DNA of 21,961 nt from a virus. The stretch lies in IMG/VR virus record IMGVR_UViG_3300047094_000555, positions 1-21,961 of that record. One strand, 5' to 3'. The translations under genes were made by a program, and so were the position numbers. The notes beneath the pieces are model-generated. The model did not search any database, was not told where the DNA came from, and saw only the letters and a program-made list of their open reading frames with translations. The stretch's first letter is position 1, and each line of letters starts with the position of its first letter. Positions 19,288 through 21,961 of this stretch are shown here, piece after piece.

Positions 19288-19289
19288 AA

Positions 19290-19496
19290 TCATTTAACAA
19301 TTTGCCAGTTAGAATCTTGCTTTTTATTTACCGTGAATTTGTATTTACCATTTACGGAAGTCAAAAACATTGTTCCGTTTTGTTCATCATCAACATAACA
19401 ACTATGAAGATGGTCCATTTCAGTATCAAACCTAAGTTTTGCCATACTAGAAACAGGTTCAACACAGACAAATTTACGTTTAATTGTCGCAGTCAT
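19290..19496 (-). CDS. Unrecognised protein, 68 residues, related to 8886-9173
   Basis: Start at 19496 (MTATIKRKFVCVEPVSSMAK), with GAGGAACC before the ATG; the frame upstream to 19526 is inside the neighbour. RK-V-V-P-SS-AK-R at the front and FL-S-NGKY, then DSNWQIVK at the end match 8886-9173, which has about 25 extra residues. So a shorter paralogue. Confidence 0.7.
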   Translation of the reverse strand: MTATIKRKFVCVEPVSSMAKLRFDTEMDHLHSCYVDDEQNGTMFLTSVNGKYKFTVNKKQDSNWQIVK

Positions 19497-19644
19497 ATGG
19501 TTCCTCAATAGAATAGAATGAATCATTTTTCAGGTTTGGAAGCAACTTATTTTCCAATTTTGGCATATACCAATCTTTAATGTGATTGTAATAAAATTCT
19601 ACCACATTGTTATTAACTAATTCATCTGCCCAATTTTCAATCAT
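19480..19644 (-). CDS. Small unrecognised protein, 54 residues
   Basis: MIENWADELVNNNVVEFYYN, then HIKDWYMPKLENKLLP and an acidic end EEPYDCDN. Overlaps the next gene by 17 bp in another frame, unusual but with coherent codon use in both. Hidden below the length usually reported. Confidence 0.6.
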   Translation of the reverse strand: MIENWADELVNNNVVEFYYNHIKDWYMPKLENKLLPNLKNDSFYSIEEPYDCDN

Positions 19645-19805
19645 CAATTTTCAAGAACAACGATAGTAGAAGGAGAAAATACAGACCTTCGAACATATGA
19701 TGCTCGAAGAACTTGTTTGATTGTTGATTTATTAACAAGTTCAATGTCAGAGGGAGTCAAACTCCCCCATCGGATAGAAGCAATATAAAGTTTAATTAGA
19801 TTCAT
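19644..19805 (-). CDS. Small unrecognised protein, 53 residues
   Basis: MNLIKLYIASIRWGSLTPSD, then a helix NKSTIKQVLRASYVRRSV and a hydrophobic end. Basic overall. TGATG overlap downstream and 4-bp overlap upstream. Confidence 0.6.
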   Translation of the reverse strand: MNLIKLYIASIRWGSLTPSDIELVNKSTIKQVLRASYVRRSVFSPSTIVVLEN

Positions 19806-20209
19806 TTATTCATTTGTAGAGTAGGAACAGGCATACCACCTTCGGTAGGAACATAGATGGTTACGTTACCATTCTTGCTACCATCTTCCAGACCAGTGAT
19901 ATAAAGATACTGGAGATACTCACGATTGTCTTTTAGACTATCACCAATGATTTGGTTTGCCTTAGCGACACCAGTAGCACGGATGATCTCAGCATCAGCA
20001 AGCTGTTGTGCAGAATCTTTCTTTGCTTGTGCTTCAAGCACAGCAACCTGGCGAGTATATTCTGCCTTCTGTAGTTCTGCTTTACCAGCAAGAGATTGCT
20101 GCCACACATTATACTGGGGACCACCAATAAAGATGAGACCCCCAACCACAACTACACCAACTGCTACGAGGGCAACACCAGCATCAATAAATCCGTTTTG
20201 GTTTTTCAT
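19802..20209 (-). CDS. SPFH/prohibitin-like membrane coiled-coil protein
   Basis: 135 residues. After MKNQNGFIDAG comes one membrane helix (about 11-29, VALVAVGVVVVGGLIFIGG). Residues 38-90 are an Ala/Glu/Lys coiled coil (AGKAELQKAEYTRQVAVLEA), then LKDNREYLQYLYITGLEDG and TIYVPTEGGMP. The coiled coil with AEIIRATGVAKANQII and the YL--L-I------N--IYVPT end follow the C-terminal half of SPFH (stomatin/prohibitin/HflK-type) proteins, without the SPFH domain itself. Such proteins gather membrane proteases or lipids. It lies 8 bp after the pilin-like gene. Confidence 0.55.
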   Translation of the reverse strand: MKNQNGFIDAGVALVAVGVVVVGGLIFIGGPQYNVWQQSLAGKAELQKAEYTRQVAVLEAQAKKDSAQQLADAEIIRATGVAKANQIIGDSLKDNREYLQYLYITGLEDGSKNGNVTIYVPTEGGMPVPTLQMNK

Positions 20210-20217
20210 AATTTACC

Positions 20218-20409
20218 TCAGTTATAAGTACAAAGTTGAGTAATGCGACCATATTGAATGCCTTCAGACCATTTTCCACCAGCAGCAATGCAGGATTGTT
20301 TGGATGGAACGATAGAGTTGCCAGTAGCAATACTAAACAAAAAAGCACATCCAATACCAGCAATAGCAACAGCAATCAGCAACTCAATAAGAGTGAATCC
20401 GTTTTTCAT
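20218..20409 (-). CDS. Miniature type IV pilin-like protein
   Basis: 63 residues. MKNG|FTLIELLIAVAIAGIG is a complete class III prepilin signal: short basic leader, Gly at -1, Phe at +1, Glu at +5, then the hydrophobic stalk helix. A host prepilin peptidase (PilD) should cut it and methylate the Phe. The mature part is only 59 residues, with Cys at 40 and 60 placed like the disulfide loop of pilins. True pilins have about 120-170 residues, so this lacks the globular head and could cap, block or poison host pili or competence pseudopili. Start and frame are clear; overlaps the downstream gene's spacer by none, the upstream gene by 4 bp. Confidence 0.75.
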   Translation of the reverse strand: MKNGFTLIELLIAVAIAGIGCAFLFSIATGNSIVPSKQSCIAAGGKWSEGIQYGRITQLCTYN

Positions 20410-20594
20410 TTAGAAGAAACGTTAGTTTTGAAAATAAGATTAGCAAGGAATACAATAGCAAGATTTTGCCAAATGGTCAAAGATACATTAAACCAAGACA
20501 GAATCAATCCAAGCAATGCTGCTTCAAAGAATAGTCCAGCAACAGCAAGGACAATTACACCAAAAGCAACACCAAGAGCAGTAGAAGATTTCAT
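20406..20594 (-). CDS. Two-helix membrane protein, 62 residues
   Basis: MKSSTALGVAFGVIVLAVAG and a second hydrophobic segment (LTIWQNLAIVFLANLIF) with GLILSWFNVS between them; possibly three short helices. Overlaps the pilin-like gene by 4 bp, so the two are made together. Confidence 0.75.
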   Translation of the reverse strand: MKSSTALGVAFGVIVLAVAGLFFEAALLGLILSWFNVSLTIWQNLAIVFLANLIFKTNVSSK

Positions 20595-20677
20595 TTTTTA
20601 ACCTTAGAATAAACAGTAAGAGAAAAGTCCATCAGACAATAACCAAAGGCAAATGCTGCCATAATTGTAGTAATCAT
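20591..20677 (-). CDS. 28-residue membrane peptide
   Basis: MITTIMAAFAFGYCLMDFSL followed by TVYSKVKK: one short hydrophobic helix and a basic tail. The stop overlaps the next ATG as ATGA, and its ATG overlaps the previous stop as TAATG. This tight fit at both ends is the evidence for a gene this small. Confidence 0.55.
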   Translation of the reverse strand: MITTIMAAFAFGYCLMDFSLTVYSKVKK

Positions 20678-20832
20678 TATTTCTCCCGAACAACTCGAAT
20701 GCGATCTGTACTATAACCTTCATTCATAAGAGAATGAACTTTTTGCTGTGCTTCTGTCCGATTTAATCCAGAAGCAACGGGTTCCCATCCAGTCGTACAG
20801 TATTCTTCAACAGTATAAAGTTCTTCAGACAT
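20677..20832 (-). CDS. Small unrecognised protein, 51 residues
   Basis: MSEELYTVEEYCTTGWEPVA, then LNRTEAQQKVHSLMNEGYST and a basic end (DRIRVVREK). The layout strand, helix (TEAQQKVxxLxxEG), strand is a frequent small phage domain for binding; partner unknown. 2-bp gap to the upstream gene. Confidence 0.7.
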   Translation of the reverse strand: MSEELYTVEEYCTTGWEPVASGLNRTEAQQKVHSLMNEGYSTDRIRVVREK

Positions 20833-20834
20833 AA

Positions 20835-21218
20835 TCAGACAGCAAGTGCTCCATTAGGAATTTCAACAACTTCGGGATACTTACTCCCAAACTCATTACG
20901 ATTATAGCACACCCACTCACCCTTCAGTGTGTAGAGATATGCGTACTCCTCACCATCGGCAAGATAGTCATACTTGTTTGCATCGTGCCGTGGAGGGCAA
21001 TCATCACCACGTTGAGAGTAGTATTGAGGACCATACTCTTGAACCTTGGTCTCACTATCCCATCGTTCCTCAGTCCAACAAGAACTCATATCACCACCAT
21101 CAATCAGTTCTGCAACTTTATCACGGGTGTTGTAATGAGTATTGAGAATCCGACCCAACCATTCGGGATATGAGTCCCAGTGGTGATACACTGAGAGCAC
21201 AGATTCATCAGAAAGCAT
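20835..21218 (-). CDS. Conserved-type phage protein, 127 residues
   Basis: SVYHHWDSYPEWLGRILNTH near the N-terminus, VAELIDGGDMSSCW in the middle, then QYYSQRGDDCPPRHDAN and a C-terminal beta part with EEYAYLYTLKGEWVCYN. The block YHHWDSYPEWLG...HYNT...LIxGGDMSxxW is a recognisable feature of a family widespread in tailed phages and some hosts with no known function. First gene of the unit from cassette K; GAGGAAGA stands about 12 bases before the ATG. Confidence 0.85.
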   Translation of the reverse strand: MLSDESVLSVYHHWDSYPEWLGRILNTHYNTRDKVAELIDGGDMSSCWTEERWDSETKVQEYGPQYYSQRGDDCPPRHDANKYDYLADGEEYAYLYTLKGEWVCYNRNEFGSKYPEVVEIPNGALAV

Positions 21219-21271
21219 AATGCCAATTCTTCCTCTTGTTGCTATGGTGGGTTCCTCAAATCAACATCTGT

Positions 21272-21330
21272 ATTATAGGGCAACCAGTGCCTCAGTGGTA
21301 GGTGCAGTAGTCAGTTCCTCAACTGCCACA
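21272..21330 (-). promoter_or_regulatory. Cassette K: degenerate dyad and TATAAT promoter inside a gene's 3' end
   Basis: TATAAT at 21272-21277, 29-bp spacer, box at 21307-21330 with left half TGTGGCA good and right half changed to TGACTAC, but inner GAGGAAC kept. The upstream gene reads through it and stops at the TAA of TATAAT, exactly as in cassette G. Confidence 0.6.
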
Positions 21331-21659
21331 ATGTCTTTATACTTTTTCCACCTTCCATATGCAATGTTTTTTATTCCAGATGCGGAATAACCATTTTCTA
21401 TTGCCCATCTTTGGAGTGCTTTGATGATAATTTCCTTTCCATCACTGTAAATTATTCTCCAAGTTTTTGCTCTTGGATTATTGGCACCTTTATAGTTGGC
21501 ATTTCTTTTTATTGCATTTTCCCTAGCCAACTGCCGTTGCCATTGGGAATTAAAGACATAATTACTTAAAATAGATTCACAATTAGATGTATCCCATTCT
21601 ATCCAAATAGGACCATCTATCTCAAGGCAATCATTTATTGCCTGAACGTTGATTTTCAT
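21273..21659 (-). CDS. Probable DNA-binding protein related to homing-endonuclease tails
   Basis: 128 residues. The part from about 55 to 112, with YKGANNPRAKTWRIIYSDGK, then IKALQRWAIENGYSASGIKN and YGRWKKYKDIVAVEEL, has the order strand with WxIxYxDG, helix-turn-helix and a GRxKxYK end. This is the NUMOD-type DNA-binding tail found behind HNH or GIY-YIG homing endonucleases. No nuclease motif is present, so it is a regulator or a remnant. The last 16 residues (VEELTTAPTTEALVAL) come from promoter cassette K. It has the only clear late promoter in the window. Confidence 0.6.
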   Translation of the reverse strand: MKINVQAINDCLEIDGPIWIEWDTSNCESILSNYVFNSQWQRQLARENAIKRNANYKGANNPRAKTWRIIYSDGKEIIIKALQRWAIENGYSASGIKNIAYGRWKKYKDIVAVEELTTAPTTEALVAL

Positions 21660-21681
21660 CTGCTTTATGCTTGGTCTTAAC

Positions 21682-21689
21682 TATTTATA
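21682..21689 (-). promoter_or_regulatory. T4-type late promoter TATAAATA
   Basis: An exact TATAAATA, the T4-family late promoter box used by the gp55-type sigma factor and sliding clamp, lies 22 bases before the ATG at 21659 and just after a terminator. This gene is therefore expected late, unlike the cassette-driven genes. Confidence 0.7.
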
Positions 21690-21690
21690 C

Positions 21691-21716
21691 CAAAAGAGGG
21701 GCATTTCTGCCCCTCT
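21691..21716 (-). terminator. Strong rho-independent terminator
   Basis: AGAGGGGC-AGAAAT-GCCCCTCT with a following TTTTG: eight perfect pairs, mostly G-C, with the A/T ends included. It isolates the 45-residue gene upstream from the late gene downstream. Confidence 0.9.
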
Positions 21717-21754
21717 AATGTGCTTTTGCGACCAAACATAAGCACTATTATTTA

Positions 21755-21892
21755 TCAGATTTCAGGGTCGTCTACACCAAACCAGTCATTCTGACTGAGT
21801 TCATCTTCATCAAAAATATCATTCAAATCTTCGTAGATGTCAAAGTTATCCAGTTCTTCAATTTGCGATTCGTCAAGAAAAATCCGAGTCAT
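21755..21892 (-). CDS. Very acidic 45-residue protein
   Basis: MTRIFLDESQIEELDNFDIY, then a run dense in Asp/Glu (DLNDIFDEDELSQNDW) and an end GVDDPEI. Only one basic residue. The whole unit between cassette L and the terminator at 21691-21716 is this one gene. Size and charge suit a DNA-mimic or enzyme inhibitor; that is inference only. Confidence 0.65.
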   Translation of the reverse strand: MTRIFLDESQIEELDNFDIYEDLNDIFDEDELSQNDWFGVDDPEI

Positions 21893-21914
21893 GCTCTCCC
21901 TTGATTACCTAGTA

Positions 21915-21961
21915 ATCATAGCACGACTCGGATTGGGTGGGGGTCTTCAGTGGACGGTTCT
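21915..21961 (-). promoter_or_regulatory. Cassette L: TATGAT promoter, dyad cut by window edge
   Basis: TATGAT at 21915-21920 preceded by TGC, a 29-bp spacer with no clear hairpin, and the right half AGAACCGTCCAC at 21950-21961. The left half lies outside the window. It drives the gene starting at 21892. Confidence 0.65.

Noticed and set aside
20901-20906. TGCTATAAT extended -10 inside 20835-21218
   Set aside because: Coding for VCYNRN, no dyad at 29 bp and no gene start close downstream.
21749-21756. GATAAATA as a second late promoter
   Set aside because: It overlaps the stop of 21755-21892 and any transcript would hit the strong terminator at 21691-21716 before reaching a gene.

Overview
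The window looks like part of the genome of a T4-like cyanophage (a myovirus of marine Synechococcus or Prochlorococcus). The reasons are: 80 tightly packed, mostly 40-200-residue genes all on the minus strand; a lone tRNA-Arg(UCU); an exact T4-type late promoter (TATAAATA); phage-style HNH and metallophosphoesterase genes; a protein resembling the cyanobacterial/thylakoid CAAD (CURT1-type) domain; and no structural, replication or rRNA genes. The host assignment is inference. Stops and starts usually overlap (ATGA, TAATG, TGATG or 8-26 bp) or sit 1-30 bp apart. No stretch over about 100 bp lacks a gene, so there is no gene-free region to describe. Many start codons set here lie inside a longer open frame, and about 25 genes have fewer than 60 codons.

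The most striking structure is a repeated regulatory cassette found twelve times, about every 0.5-4 kb. Each has a -10 box (TATAAT, TATGAT or TATACT), a spacer of 29 bp (30 in two copies) that often holds a hairpin or terminator, then a 24-bp dyad (best form TGTGCCA-N10-TGGCACA). The cassettes divide the window into transcription units that all read right to left. The dyad usually covers or abuts the stop codon of the last gene of the preceding unit. In two cases the upstream gene even takes its stop codon from the TATAAT box. One classical promoter (TTGACA-N18-TATAAT) before the HNH gene and one late promoter near the right end are the exceptions.

Units in transcription order, right to left: (L) a 45-residue acidic protein; then, from a late promoter, a DNA-binding-like protein at 21273-21659. 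(K) 21218-17518: an envelope-directed cluster with a miniature type IV pilin-like protein, an SPFH-like coiled-coil membrane protein, a secreted protein and several one-helix peptides, followed by small unknowns. (J) 17447-13344: about sixteen unknown small genes, several sharing a WLP...GWNDCL C-terminal module. (I) 13272-10327: includes an acidic ArdA-like protein and a further copy of that module. (H) 10330-9197. (G) 9173-7111: includes a DUF1778-like antitoxin fragment and a tandem family of diverged paralogues. (F) 7033-6295: ends with the CAAD-like membrane protein. (E) 6192-5415. (D) 5320-2986: includes the tRNA, metallophosphoesterase and HNH gene. (C) 2899-1851. (B) 1770-171: a restriction-endonuclease-like gene overlapping an N6-adenine DNA methyltransferase. 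(A) a membrane peptide cut by the window edge.

Taken together this is an accessory region of probable host-takeover genes: restriction-modification and possible anti-restriction, membrane remodelling, and DNA-binding or nuclease genes. Most gene products are unrecognised. Functional statements are from motif reading only, with no database search.
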